A stretch of 55,338 nucleotides of DNA from a candidate division Zixibacteria bacterium SM1_73 (GCA_001304225.1 LJVD01000016.1:1-55338); one strand, 5' to 3'. Shown: positions 1 through 9,991, counted from the stretch's first letter. The notes: generated by a model not told the origin, from the letters alone. Program-made: numbers and translations.

Positions 1-1746
1 CTGGATGAGAGATCTGGTATGCTTCATTTTCCATACTTTGTCGATGAGGAGGAAGAAAATCCTGGTCCTCAGCCATTGGGTCAAGGCTTGACTGAATATG
101 TCCTTCGGACTGGTCAATCCCTTTTAGCATCCCCCGAAGTCTTTGCAGATCTCGAGGAGAAAGGGGAGGTTGTATCCATAGGACCGCCTTCCATCGATTG
201 GCTCGGCGTCCCTCTCAAGATCGGAGGCAGGGTCATAGGTGTGCTGACTGTCCAGAGTTACACAGAAGGAGTCCGGTACACGGAGGAAGAAAAAAATGTT
301 TTGACTTTCATTGCCGAACAGGTTGCCATGGCCATCGAACGGAAACGGGCTACTTACGCCCTCAGTCAAAGCGAGAAACAGATTCGGGCATTAATCGAGG
401 CTATCCCCGCTTCTATTTATTTCAAAGACACAGAGGGCAGAAACATCGTTATAAACAGGGCTTATGAAAAATTGGTCGGGAAAGAAAGAAAAGATATGAT
501 AGGAAAAACCGACACAGAGATCCTGCCTCCGACACTGGCTGAAGAGTGCCGCAAGAGCGACCAAAAAGTTTTACAGACCGGAAAAACTTACCAAGGGGAG
601 GAAGGTCTTCTTCATCAAAATGGGGAGATGACTTTCTTTGAAACGACAAAATCTCCCATCCTCGATGAGAATGGAGATATCGTGGGGCTGGTTGGTGTAA
701 GCCGTGATATCACAGAGAGAAAAAAAACAGAAGAGGCCTTAGAGGAATCAGAGGAGCGGTATAGAGACCTGGTTGAGAAAGCAGGAATAGCCATTTTGAT
801 CGATGACAGGGGGGGGAATTTCAAATACGTAAACAAGAGATATGCACAATTGTTCGGATATTCCGAGGAAGAATTGGAGTCTCAGTCCATCCATTCTGTC
901 GTTCATCCTGATGATATAGATATGGTCCTTCGGTATCATAATAAGCGTATACAAGGCAAAAAAGCTCCCTCCAGGTATGAGTTCAAAGGTGTAAAAAAAG
1001 ATGGCACTCCCATCTATCTTGAGGTCGATGCAAAAGCCATAAAGAGAGGGAAGAGGGTCGTCGGGACACGCAGCTATATTTGGGATATCACAGCTCGCAA
1101 GATGGCCGAGGAAAGACTCAAGGCTTCGCTCCTGGAAAAAGAGGTCCTTCTTCGTGAAATTCACCACAGGGTCAAGAACAATCTTCAGATCATCTCCAGC
1201 CTGCTCAATCTCCAGTCTCGATATATCCAAGATGAACCTTCCCTCGATATGTTTCAGGAAAGCAGACAACGGGTGCGATCCATGGCTCTTGTACACGAGA
1301 AATTGTACAGGTCGGAGGATATGGCAAGAATCGATTTTTGTGAATACCTCAAGAGTCTCGCGAGTCATCTTTTCATGTCCTATGGTGTGAATTCTGCATC
1401 CGTGGAACTGGATGTCGATGTGAATGGCGTGTATCTCGATATCAATACATCTATTCCATGTGGTCTGATTGTCAATGAGCTGGTCTCCAATTCGCTCAAG
1501 CATGCTTTTTCAGGGAGAGAAAAAGGCAAAATTCGAATCGTCCTTCAGCCTGAAAACAAGAACAAGTTCAAGCTTGTGGTGAGCGATGATGGCGTGGGTT
1601 TGCCGAGAAGTCTGGATGTTTTAAATACCGACTCATTGGGTCTTCAATTGGTGACTATGTTGGTCGAGCAGCTCCAAGGAACATTATCCATCGAAAGAAA
1701 CCACGGCACGTCCTTCGAAATCGTCTTCCAAGGAGCCTTCAAATGA
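1..1746 (+). CDS. GAF-PAS-PAS sensor histidine kinase (HisKA_2/HATPase), 5' end outside window
   Basis: Open from base 1; GAF-like N-terminus, two PAS/PAC segments (SRDITERKKTEE, WDITARKMAEE), HisKA_2 motif EIHHRVKNNLQIISSLLNLQS, ATPase DDGVGLP. Confidence 0.93.
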   Translation: MDERSGMLHFPYFVDEEEENPGPQPLGQGLTEYVLRTGQSLLASPEVFADLEEKGEVVSIGPPSIDWLGVPLKIGGRVIGVLTVQSYTEGVRYTEEEKNVLTFIAEQVAMAIERKRATYALSQSEKQIRALIEAIPASIYFKDTEGRNIVINRAYEKLVGKERKDMIGKTDTEILPPTLAEECRKSDQKVLQTGKTYQGEEGLLHQNGEMTFFETTKSPILDENGDIVGLVGVSRDITERKKTEEALEESEERYRDLVEKAGIAILIDDRGGNFKYVNKRYAQLFGYSEEELESQSIHSVVHPDDIDMVLRYHNKRIQGKKAPSRYEFKGVKKDGTPIYLEVDAKAIKRGKRVVGTRSYIWDITARKMAEERLKASLLEKEVLLREIHHRVKNNLQIISSLLNLQSRYIQDEPSLDMFQESRQRVRSMALVHEKLYRSEDMARIDFCEYLKSLASHLFMSYGVNSASVELDVDVNGVYLDINTSIPCGLIVNELVSNSLKHAFSGREKGKIRIVLQPENKNKFKLVVSDDGVGLPRSLDVLNTDSLGLQLVTMLVEQLQGTLSIERNHGTSFEIVFQGAFK

Positions 1747-1844
1747 TGCGAATCTCCGCTAACGCAGCTTGAATATTTGAATGTCCTCCTCTACAATCAG
1801 AATCTAAGACTAAAGTTGTGAAGACAATGAATGTCTAATCCCGA

Positions 1845-2888
1845 TTGACTCTTTTGAAAGCATATAGACAAACCCTGCGGCTGAAAACAGCCCAAGTAAA
1901 AAAATTCCTATCGGAAATCACTTACAGTCACCTGTGTATGAATATTATGCCCACAGTCTTAGAACAGGGATTCCGCAACCGCGCCAAATTCAAGATATTC
2001 GGCAATCCCCGAAAATTTGAAGTGAAAGGGACAGATCCTCTTTCAGGGGAAATTCCAGCTTCTGAGGCGATCTGGATTCTTCCTGGATGGGGAAGAAAGC
2101 TCGTGTCCGACACCATTGGAGTCATATCCCAGAATTTATCCGGATATTGGGTCGACGGCTTCGAGGTTCAGCTCACTCACGGAAATAAACATGCTCATCT
2201 AATTTTGTTTGTGAAGCGATCTAAGCGCCGTTCATATGCTGAACTTGCGGATTTGCTGCTTGCCAAAATTCCAAGCCTCAAAGGTGTATCGATCCCTTCC
2301 CAGAAGAGCGATTTTGGAGAGCCTTATCTCCTCCATGCCATCCGTGGGAAAAATATTTTTTCTCATCATGACGCTTTCTTCCAGTCGAATATTCAATTGA
2401 CACCCAGGCTTTTGGAAGATGTCCAAAAGAAATCTCAAAAGATAAGCTTCCGAAGAATTATTGATCTCTTTTGCGGAGTGGGACTGTTTTCTCTCTTTCT
2501 TACAAAAAACGACACGGAGATCATCGGAGTCGATAACAGTAAAAAAGCCATAGAAAGTGCAAGGAGAAATGCGGATTATCAGGGAATCGGTCGTGCATCA
2601 TTCATATGCTCTTCTGTAGAGACATACACACATCGAGCTCGTCTCTTTCCAGACGACTTCGTGCTTATCGATCCCCCACGATCGGGTTGCGCGAGTTCCC
2701 TCATCGAAACCATAGCCAGCCATAGGCCTCATTCCGTGTGTTCGATCTCCTGCTGCTTGAAAACCCACATCCGGGATCTTAAAGACTGGATCAAAAGGGG
2801 ATATTCGATTCAATCCTTTTCTGCCTTCGATATGTTCCCTTTCACAGAATTTCTGGAGACAGTCGCACTTCTGGCAAAAAAACCTTAG
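1845..2888 (+). CDS. TrmA/RlmC/RlmD-family RNA (uracil-5-)-methyltransferase
   Basis: SAM motif IIDLFCGVGLFSLFL, DPPRSG motif, catalytic-Cys region SISCCLKTHIRDL. Confidence 0.85.
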   Translation: MTLLKAYRQTLRLKTAQVKKFLSEITYSHLCMNIMPTVLEQGFRNRAKFKIFGNPRKFEVKGTDPLSGEIPASEAIWILPGWGRKLVSDTIGVISQNLSGYWVDGFEVQLTHGNKHAHLILFVKRSKRRSYAELADLLLAKIPSLKGVSIPSQKSDFGEPYLLHAIRGKNIFSHHDAFFQSNIQLTPRLLEDVQKKSQKISFRRIIDLFCGVGLFSLFLTKNDTEIIGVDNSKKAIESARRNADYQGIGRASFICSSVETYTHRARLFPDDFVLIDPPRSGCASSLIETIASHRPHSVCSISCCLKTHIRDLKDWIKRGYSIQSFSAFDMFPFTEFLETVALLAKKP

Positions 2889-2986
2889 TCCTTCATATTC
2901 CATTGGGGCACCTTCGGATCGATTTTTCGTATTGTCAGAGCCAGATTATTTTTTTATAATCGAACAGAACAAGGGAAAGAAGCAGC

Positions 2987-3999
2987 ATGACAGGAAAAAA
3001 GAGAGTTTTTCTCTCTCTCGCATTGTTCTTTTCGGTCCTCTTTATCGGTGTTGGAGGATTCATGATTATTGGGGGAGGAAGGTGGTCCCTCCTGGATAGT
3101 CTCTACATGACTGTCATAACCCTGTCCACTGTTGGCTATGGAGAAGTCGTGGACATCAGCACAAATCCCGCAGCCAGAATATTCACCGTCATTTTCATCT
3201 TCCTGTGCCTGGGCACGATTGCCTTTGCAGTAACTTCTATAACCAGCTTTATTATCGAGGGAGAGCTAACAAACATTCTCGGGAGACGACGAATGGAAAA
3301 AGAGATATCTAAGTTAAAGGATCACTATATTGTCTGTGGATCGGATGAGACAGCTTTAACCATCATCCAAGAGCTCATCCTGACCAAAAGGTCCTTCGTT
3401 GTGATTGAGCCCCTTCAAGAAAAAATCGAAAAGCTTTCCGTTTTGGGGAATATACTCTTTGTCCACGGTGACCCCACAGAAGACAATGTCCTCATTCAGG
3501 CTGGAATCGAAAAGGCCAAAGGAATACTGCTCTCTCTCCCCACAGATGAGGCCAATCTTTTTGTCATGCAAGGAGCCTCAATCCTGATATCAGAATCGTG
3601 ACCAAGGGCATCGATGTCAAATCTCACAAGAAAATATTCAAGGCGGGTTCGGATGCGGTCGTGTCTCCATCGTTTATAGGAGGAATGCGCATGATCTCGG
3701 AGATGATCCGGCCGGCTGTGGTGACTTTTCTGGATATGATGCTCAGGGACAGAGAAGAGGTTCTTCGGTTTGAAGAATTCCACGTCAAAAAAGGTTCCCG
3801 ACTGGTGGGCTGCACCATACAAGAGGCAAATATAGATAAAGAGACAGGTTCCCTTCTTGTTGCTCTCAAAAGGGCAGGAAAAGCGAAGTATGATTTCAAT
3901 CCTTCAAAGGAGACAAAAATTCAGGAAGGTGATACCCTTGTCCTGATTGCCACCCCAGATTTGATCAGCCAGATTGGAAAGGAACTTGAAGAGAATTAA
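2987..3999 (+). pseudogene. 2-TM potassium channel with RCK (TrkA-N/TrkA-C) domains, split by a frameshift near 3563-3570
   Basis: ORF 2987-3601 has filter TVGYGE and RCK_N; ORF 3598-3999 has the continuation KGIDVKSHKKIFKAGSDAVVSPSFIGGMRMISEMIRP. Reading GCA AGG AGC CTC AAT CCT GAT ATC AGA ATC GTG ACC from 3568 gives ARSLNPDIRIVT, the expected linker. Confidence 0.85.
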
Positions 4000-5066
4000 T
4001 CCTCTTTATCCTCTGGGCCGTTCAGATCTTTAGGTTTCTCAGGAAGTTTCTCGATCTGTTCGCTACTGACAAGCTCCAGTTTATCTGCAAATTTATCCAA
4101 CCGCTTATCTGCATCATCATACTTTGTTTTCGCATGAACAAGATGAGTTCCCAGCACCTCGAAATCTTTCTTGAATCGCGTCAGGTCTCCCTGAAGTCTC
4201 ATGATTCTCTGAAAGATTTCACGGGCAGATTTTTCGATTTGGAGTCCTTTAAGCCCCTGTACAATAACCTGTAAGTAGGCGTAAAAAGAGTTGGGAGAGA
4301 CAGGTATGACTCTTTTCTTCATGGCAAAGGAAAAGATGCTTCGCTCCTCTCCCAAACTTTCATCTTTGAGAATGGTCTCGTAGTAAATGTTTTCGGCTGG
4401 GATGTACATCAGGGCAAAGTCATACGTGCCCTCATCAGGAAGGATATACTTTTTTGCGATCTCACCGATGTGTTTTTTTACATCTGAAACAAATCGCTTT
4501 CTCAGGTCCTCTCTTTTAGTTTGTTGTTCTTCGTTCATATACTTTTGGAAATTTTCCAAAGGGAATTTGGCGTCGATCGGGACCATATTCTCACCGATAT
4601 GAATCGCTGCATCGACTGCCTCGCCGCTCTTGAATTTGTATTGAAGGCTGAAGTAGACAGGGGGAAGTATTTGAGCCAGCAGGTCCCCGAGAAAGAGCTC
4701 TCCGAATCCTCCCCGGAATTTGGGCGCACGCAGAAGATTTTCCAGGTTTGAGATGTTTTTGGCCTTTTCGAGCACCTCACGGGTGACCTCTTCCATCTTG
4801 CCCAGGTCTTTTTTTACATCGCCCAGTGTCCCCCCAATATGGCCGGTTGTTTTTTGGAATTGATGGCTCATGCTTTGGAGCTGCTGGTTTATGTTTTGGG
4901 TGAGCTGTCCGATCTGTTGCTGCATGAGAGAAAGTGCCTTGTCTTGGACTTGGAGTTTTTTAATTTCTTCGACTTTGGAGGCGGTGGTTTTCTGCGACCA
5001 AAGAAGAAAGAGCAGGAGAAACAGAAGAATACCTAAAACAATGATGAGCAAAATATTCAGGTCCAT
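3996..5066 (-). CDS. rmuC: DNA recombination protein RmuC family
   Basis: N-terminal TM, coiled coil, RmuC core LLRAPKFRGGFGELFLGDLL...VPIDAKFPLENF...YIPAENIYYE. Confidence 0.92.
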   Translation of the reverse strand: MDLNILLIIVLGILLFLLLFLLWSQKTTASKVEEIKKLQVQDKALSLMQQQIGQLTQNINQQLQSMSHQFQKTTGHIGGTLGDVKKDLGKMEEVTREVLEKAKNISNLENLLRAPKFRGGFGELFLGDLLAQILPPVYFSLQYKFKSGEAVDAAIHIGENMVPIDAKFPLENFQKYMNEEQQTKREDLRKRFVSDVKKHIGEIAKKYILPDEGTYDFALMYIPAENIYYETILKDESLGEERSIFSFAMKKRVIPVSPNSFYAYLQVIVQGLKGLQIEKSAREIFQRIMRLQGDLTRFKKDFEVLGTHLVHAKTKYDDADKRLDKFADKLELVSSEQIEKLPEKPKDLNGPEDKED

Positions 5067-5171
5067 CGAAGGTATAACTCCTTGTGTGCAATTATAAGAA
5101 AATCAAAGGCCCTGTGCAAATGATGGAGGTTCTTGGCCAGGCAAGCCCCCCTAAATTATGGCTTCTTCAAT

Positions 5172-5200
5172 TTGACAACACATTATGACTTTTCTAAACT
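5172..5200 (+). promoter_or_regulatory. sigma-70 promoter of tRNA-Lys
   Basis: TTGACA (5172-5177), 17-bp spacer, TAAACT (5195-5200), just upstream of the tRNA. Confidence 0.75.
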
Positions 5201-5214
5201 ATGAGATACTTCAT

Positions 5215-5287
5215 GGCCCGTTAGCTCAACTGGTAGAGCAGCGGACTCTTAATCCGCGGGTTCCAGGTTCGAGTCCTGGACGGGTCA
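5215..5287 (+). tRNA. tRNA-Lys(CTT)
   Basis: 73-nt cloverleaf; acceptor GGCCCGT/ACGGGTC, anticodon stem GCGGA/TCCGC with loop CTCTTAA, T-loop GGTTCGAGTCC; no encoded CCA. Confidence 0.96.
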
Positions 5288-5549
5288 TATTTTTTTTCCT
5301 TTATTTATCAGCAACTTACCTTATTTTCTGTTTTTAGCCTGAGTCAATTAAATTGAGCCATTTTGGGTGATTTTGTCCTCAATTTGTCCACACGAATTTT
5401 AGAAAAGGAATCTATAGCTTAATTTTGTCTAGAATTACTACCCGAATTGCTGACCGAGACTACTGGAGGATTGTTCTAAATTATGTACGTTGACCAACAC
5501 AAGAACTGAAAAGGCAAATCAAATCAAGTTCAGCTTAATGAAAAAAAAT

Positions 5550-6089
5550 CTACTTCTCTCCCTCCTTCGGCTTAAGCTCCATGCCGAGTTGCTGCATTAA
5601 ACCTAAGACGTCCTCAAAAACCCAAATTTCCTTGATTTGCCCGTCAACAATCCTCATGATGTGCATTCCGTACTGCGTCACTTTCTTTCCAGTTGCAGGA
5701 ATTCCCTCATACTCAGCTTCATGCGTAGCGTTTATATGGAGTTTAACTGCGACTTTATCACCTTCAGCTATTAGCTCGTCAATCGTATGGGAAGCATCTG
5801 GAAAAGATTCATAAAATGCATCTCTAAAATGGACAAGTTTAACTCTCCCTGTGAATTCAGTTATATCTGGAGATGTAAGGCTAAAATCAATAGGTAAGAG
5901 TTCCATGAGTTTTTCTGTATTTCTTTCATCAATCGCCTTGAAAAAATCTCGCACTATCTCCTTATTCTGTTCCTCAACCTCTGCCTGGGCTTTCATCGCT
6001 TCAGACTCTGTCATCGCTTCCCTGTCCTGGAAACCGACCATAAAGCTTAGAATCAAAGCCAAAGGCAGAATAATGTAAAGTTGTTTCAT
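5550..6089 (-). CDS. Secreted SnoaL-like (NTF2-fold) ester cyclase family protein
   Basis: Signal peptide; SnoaL pattern IVRDFFKAIDERN...FRDAFYESFPDASHTIDELIAEGDKVAVKLHINATHEAEYEGIPATGKKV. Confidence 0.8.
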   Translation of the reverse strand: MKQLYIILPLALILSFMVGFQDREAMTESEAMKAQAEVEEQNKEIVRDFFKAIDERNTEKLMELLPIDFSLTSPDITEFTGRVKLVHFRDAFYESFPDASHTIDELIAEGDKVAVKLHINATHEAEYEGIPATGKKVTQYGMHIMRIVDGQIKEIWVFEDVLGLMQQLGMELKPKEGEK

Positions 6090-6125
6090 CGCTTCCCCCT
6101 CTCTGAAAACTTGGTTTCTGATTAG

Positions 6126-6671
6126 CTACTTTTTCTCTTCTTGCGGTTCTGGAGGCTGCGGAGGAACAATAGTAAAACCTAATTGTTGCATCAACTGGAG
6201 CACATTGAAATAAACCCATTCCTCTACTATCTTGCCTTCATCAAAACGGTCGATAGCGACTCCTGAAAAATGAACTTTATTTCCCGTCGCAGGCATATCG
6301 CCTAAATGTGTGTGAAGCGGACCTGTATTTGTGCCTGACAAGGTCCAAACAGTTACAGTCCTATCACCTTTAACAATCATATCATCGATTGTCATATGGA
6401 GATCAGGCAAAGCTCTATGGTTGTTTGAATAGTACTGTTTCAAAGCATCTAGACCGATGATGTCTTCAGGAGCACTGCAATCATGCACCACAACATCTTC
6501 GGCATAAATTTCATCGAGCAAATCCAGGTTAACTGTATTTCTAGCTTCTACATAGAGGTTATGAATAGCTTTCGCTTCTTCTTCAGTGATTACTTCTTCA
6601 GCCTGCTTTTGGCAGCCAAAAGTAAAACAAAGCAGAATGACCAAAGGAATAATCATGAGAAGTTTTTTCAT
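6126..6671 (-). CDS. SnoaL-like lipoprotein, paralogue of neighbour
   Basis: Lipobox-like LLCFTFGC; DALKQYYSNNHRALPDLHMTIDDMIVKGDRTVTVWTLSGTNTG...MPATGNKVHFSGVAIDRFDEGKIVEEWVY. Confidence 0.82.
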   Translation of the reverse strand: MKKLLMIIPLVILLCFTFGCQKQAEEVITEEEAKAIHNLYVEARNTVNLDLLDEIYAEDVVVHDCSAPEDIIGLDALKQYYSNNHRALPDLHMTIDDMIVKGDRTVTVWTLSGTNTGPLHTHLGDMPATGNKVHFSGVAIDRFDEGKIVEEWVYFNVLQLMQQLGFTIVPPQPPEPQEEKK

Positions 6672-6814
6672 TTTTCCCTCCTTAATTCCTTGATGAGGAT
6701 GTTTAAATAGATTACCCGCCCCTTAAAATTGTCAGTCGCCACTTTATTTCAGCGACTGTCCTAACCGAGAAATCTATTTTGTAGTCTACTTCTCCTTGAG
6801 CTTATGTGATAAGT

Positions 6815-7237
6815 CTATTTCTTTGGTCGAAGAGGCTCAGGCACAATAGGTGATGGACCCCAAATTTCAACTCTAATGTTGACTCCAAACGAATCACGGA
6901 GCTCTGCCGCAATTTTCTCCCATTCTTCACTTTGAGCAAAATTGGCCCAATCAGTTAGAGTTTGCCATACAGTAGTTGAACGTACAAACGGTGAACCCAA
7001 AACATTGCGATTGGCACGAAATTCAATGAGCCCTGGTGATTGCATCACAAAGGCAATTGCCTTCTTGGCCCATTCTTGGTAGGCTTGCTGGTCAATACCT
7101 GGCAATAAATCATAGTATAAATTCACTTCTACTTTTTGATTTGTCTTGTTCTGCTCCTCAGCTTTAGCAAGGCTTGTTAGAACAAATAGACTAACTAAAA
7201 AGCTCACAATTAAAAAGATTGAAATTTTACCTCTCAT
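6815..7237 (-). CDS. Exported small protein resembling antibiotic-biosynthesis-monooxygenase (ABM, dimeric alpha/beta barrel) domain
   Basis: Signal peptide, then VEVNLYYDLLPG...AIAFVMQSPGLIEFRANRNVLGSPFVRSTTVWQTLTDWANFAQSEEWEKI. Confidence 0.6.
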   Translation of the reverse strand: MRGKISIFLIVSFLVSLFVLTSLAKAEEQNKTNQKVEVNLYYDLLPGIDQQAYQEWAKKAIAFVMQSPGLIEFRANRNVLGSPFVRSTTVWQTLTDWANFAQSEEWEKIAAELRDSFGVNIRVEIWGPSPIVPEPLRPKK

Positions 7238-7607
7238 AAAATCCCTCCTTTTTTGGTTTATAGATGTGGGGGAAGAATTCTGCCTTTTGATTTAAGTAGA
7301 AATTCCTCCCGTCTTGTTGGATTCATGTTGTCCCCCAACGCAGACTCTCAGATTTATATCACAAAGAAAGAAGTGAATCAATGCAAAAGGAAAATTTGTT
7401 TGATATTTAAAACTTTTATCCCATTTAAAATGATGGGACAGGTTCCATTTCACTTATTTGTGTTTTCATAACTGTTTTAATGCCTTTTTTCCTTTTCAAG
7501 ATACCAAAAAAGATTCCTTCCTGAAAAATATGGTTCATCATAAAAATGGGTACTACGCAAGATGAGAAGTAGAAATATTCAGGATGCAAAGGTTTAGGAG
7601 AAATTAT

Positions 7608-8153
7608 TTACTGAGCGTTTTTAATCCTGGCTTTTTTGCGAAGTGTCTCCAGAATCTCTTGTATTTCTGAGTTGGATTTGCCTTCAAATTTGATTGTTTT
7701 GTCAGTTCCTAAAACTGCTCCAATAACTAATCCAGGTAGGCCAAATAATATTGCTCCCCCAGCTGCATTGCCACTTGCACCAAAATCAAAAAAGTTGGAC
7801 TCTGAGTAGGTCAAGAGTCCGAAACCAGCTCCTACAAGCCCACCAATAAAAAGACCAACTAATGCCTTCGATTTTTTAATAATTCTGACTGCCTTAATTT
7901 CACTAATATCAACAGTCACATCAGTTCCTGAATTTCGTTCCAGTAATAACAACGAGTTCTGGTTAACCGCGATTAATTCCCCTCTTATTTCAGGTCTTAT
8001 TGTCTCCCACGGTGTTCCTTCCATCTTTGGCTTTATTTCACCAACTCCTACCGTGTATATTGCAATATTAGCTCCACGTTTTTCCTTAGCAAATAAGTTC
8101 CCTGAAAGTGCCAAGATAGAGAACACCAAAAACAAAGATATGAATTTTTTCAT
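7608..8153 (-). CDS. Exported hypothetical protein with Gly-rich membrane-like C-terminal half
   Basis: Signal peptide MKKFISLFLVFSILALSGNLFA; RBS GGGGAATC-ATG; promoter upstream. Confidence 0.75.
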   Translation of the reverse strand: MKKFISLFLVFSILALSGNLFAKEKRGANIAIYTVGVGEIKPKMEGTPWETIRPEIRGELIAVNQNSLLLLERNSGTDVTVDISEIKAVRIIKKSKALVGLFIGGLVGAGFGLLTYSESNFFDFGASGNAAGGAILFGLPGLVIGAVLGTDKTIKFEGKSNSEIQEILETLRKKARIKNAQ

Positions 8154-8184
8154 GATTCCCCGTTTTTAACGATTCCTCTCTTTT

Positions 8185-8213
8185 AAGATAGAGTGATGGA
8201 AGGTTTATGTCAA
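8185..8213 (-). promoter_or_regulatory. sigma-70 promoter of the 7608-8153 gene
   Basis: On minus strand TTGACA (8213-8208), 17 bp, TATCTT (8190-8185). Confidence 0.75.
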
Positions 8214-8290
8214 TCTTTTAGCTACTGATTTTTATAATATGCCTTGATTAATCTTTTCAAGGTTATTTTTGTATTGGAATCATCTACTTC

Positions 8291-8640
8291 CTAGAAATCC
8301 TTATGATATCTTACATTGCAAGGTTGTATCTTTTTAATAGGGGTCTGAATTTTCAATAAAACAGCCATTGATTCTTCAATAATCATATTGAGGTCACGGA
8401 AAGCTTTCCAAAACATCTTTAACATCTTTAAATTTTCTTTTAGGGAAATTGGATTGGGACTTCCTGATGGAGAATAGCAAAATTAGTCAGGAGCATACGC
8501 CTCAATAAAAAACTCAGCATTTCTTTTGTTCCATTCCTCAACCACTTTTCTTACCAATTCCATATTCTGCTGCTCAGTCTCTGCCTGGGCTTTAATCGTT
8601 TCTTGCTCTGCATTCGCTTCCCTGTCTTTGAAAACAGCAT
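8291..8640 (-). pseudogene. Decayed third SnoaL-like copy
   Basis: Minus-strand frame gives AVFKDREANAEQETIKAQAETEQQNMELVRKVVEEWNKRNAEFFIEAYAPD*FCYSPSGSPNPISLKENLKMLKMFWKAFRDLNMIIEES..., with an in-frame TAA at 8485-8483. The first part matches FQDREAMTESEAMKAQAEVEEQNKEIVRDF of the 5550-6089 protein. Confidence 0.8.
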
Positions 8641-8875
8641 ATGATCCTCGTGAGATCTTGCCTCTCGGGAGTTCATGTTCAGTGGTCGTTAGGAAAAGCC
8701 GCGAATCAGTCGTTTAGGTAAGGGAGCAGCCCGGGGGAAAGGATCAATCTAGCAACAAGGAATAGGCACCACTTGTTTTTAAAAAGATTTTTCGTTTCAT
8801 TCATCTTCCCTTATCAAGCTTATTAAGAAATTCAAGAAGATAATTAAGGGGTTGGGTATCCACTTGCCGAATTAT

Positions 8876-9991
8876 TTAATCCAACTTAATGAGTCTGATC
8901 TTGTATTTCAGCCAGTCCGACATGCCCCCAGTGAGGACATGGCCGTCCACCAAAGGCATTTTCTCCCTCGAAATGTACCCGATGAATTCTTTGGATTCGA
9001 AATTGGGCCGATGAGGGACCTTCCCCAAATAGGATTTCCTCGGGATGCACATATAGCGTTCCAAAGCATTAAACTCCGGCCATTTCAACTGCACAGTATT
9101 TCCACTCACCTTTCCTCCGATGGGCTGACCGGTCAGATCGCCCTCGTCCCAGTCATCCGCGCTCTTTATCTTTTCGATCCTATAAAGATCCCAGTGGTCG
9201 AACAGGATTGCAGGAGTTATATTCGCCGAAAAAACATGGCCATCATAAAATTGTCTAGCGCTTCCCTTTCCGATTAGAACAAACTCACCTATCAGCATCC
9301 ATTTATACTGCATGGCGATGGGCAATTCCTTGCTTTTATTCTGCAGCTTCTTATTCCTAATTGGGGACTGCGTGGTATCGATCTCCTCTCCCTCGACTGC
9401 AATCCTCCACAACTCCGCACCATCCAGTGCGAAATCTGTCTTCCAAGACATAATCTGGACACCCTCTCCAAAACTCTTGGGTCCAAAACTGAACGTTCCT
9501 GTTGCTCCATCTTTCAGTTCGATTTTCGCTCCCGGATTTTCCCCAGGTGCAAGTACATGGGGATCAAAGTTATCTTCATAAGGCTCTTTCTGCGTCCCCA
9601 TCGGAGCGGGATAATTGATTATAATTTCTCCCTTACAGGGGATGTTGCGGTGCTTAAAATAGAATCGCAGGTATTTCCCTTCTGTTTCCCCCACAACTTC
9701 GAGAGACCCTTCCCCTTTGAGCTGGCTTATGCTGAAAGCTCCTGTTTTCTTGTAGTCGAAATCCATGGTCACATAGATTTCTCCCGTCCCAGTGAATTTC
9801 CCTTTAGAACCGGGGATCAAATGGGCATACCCTTCGGCCTTGACTGAAACACCGGCAGGACCATAAGGGCCTATAACCTTCGTGGCTCCTTGAGACCGAA
9901 AGGTAAGCACCATTCTCTGACCGGTCTGGGTGAAAGAAACCAGCGGAAAAAGCAGTAATATCACCAAAAACAAAGCAAGCTTTCTCTTCAT
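8876..9991 (-). CDS. Exported hypothetical protein
   Basis: Start refined to 9991 (AGGAG RBS, signal peptide MKRKLALFLVILLLFPLVSF); long ORF to 8876. Confidence 0.8.
   Translation of the reverse strand: MKRKLALFLVILLLFPLVSFTQTGQRMVLTFRSQGATKVIGPYGPAGVSVKAEGYAHLIPGSKGKFTGTGEIYVTMDFDYKKTGAFSISQLKGEGSLEVVGETEGKYLRFYFKHRNIPCKGEIIINYPAPMGTQKEPYEDNFDPHVLAPGENPGAKIELKDGATGTFSFGPKSFGEGVQIMSWKTDFALDGAELWRIAVEGEEIDTTQSPIRNKKLQNKSKELPIAMQYKWMLIGEFVLIGKGSARQFYDGHVFSANITPAILFDHWDLYRIEKIKSADDWDEGDLTGQPIGGKVSGNTVQLKWPEFNALERYMCIPRKSYLGKVPHRPNFESKEFIGYISREKMPLVDGHVLTGGMSDWLKYKIRLIKLD

Noticed and set aside
748-1503. Long antisense ORF (251 aa) opposite the histidine kinase
   Set aside because: Fully inside a well-supported coding region, no recognisable family; shadow ORF
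3996-3999. Convergent stops sharing TTAA
   Set aside because: Common in convergent gene pairs, no further signal
5344-5356. Palindrome TCAATTAAATTGA
   Set aside because: Short, AT-rich, expected by chance
5215-5550. Integrative island at the tRNA-Lys 3' end
   Set aside because: No integrase and no second copy of the tRNA 3' sequence seen in the window
8852-9277. 141-aa plus-strand ORF
   Set aside because: Antisense to the exported protein 8876-9991, which has RBS and signal peptide
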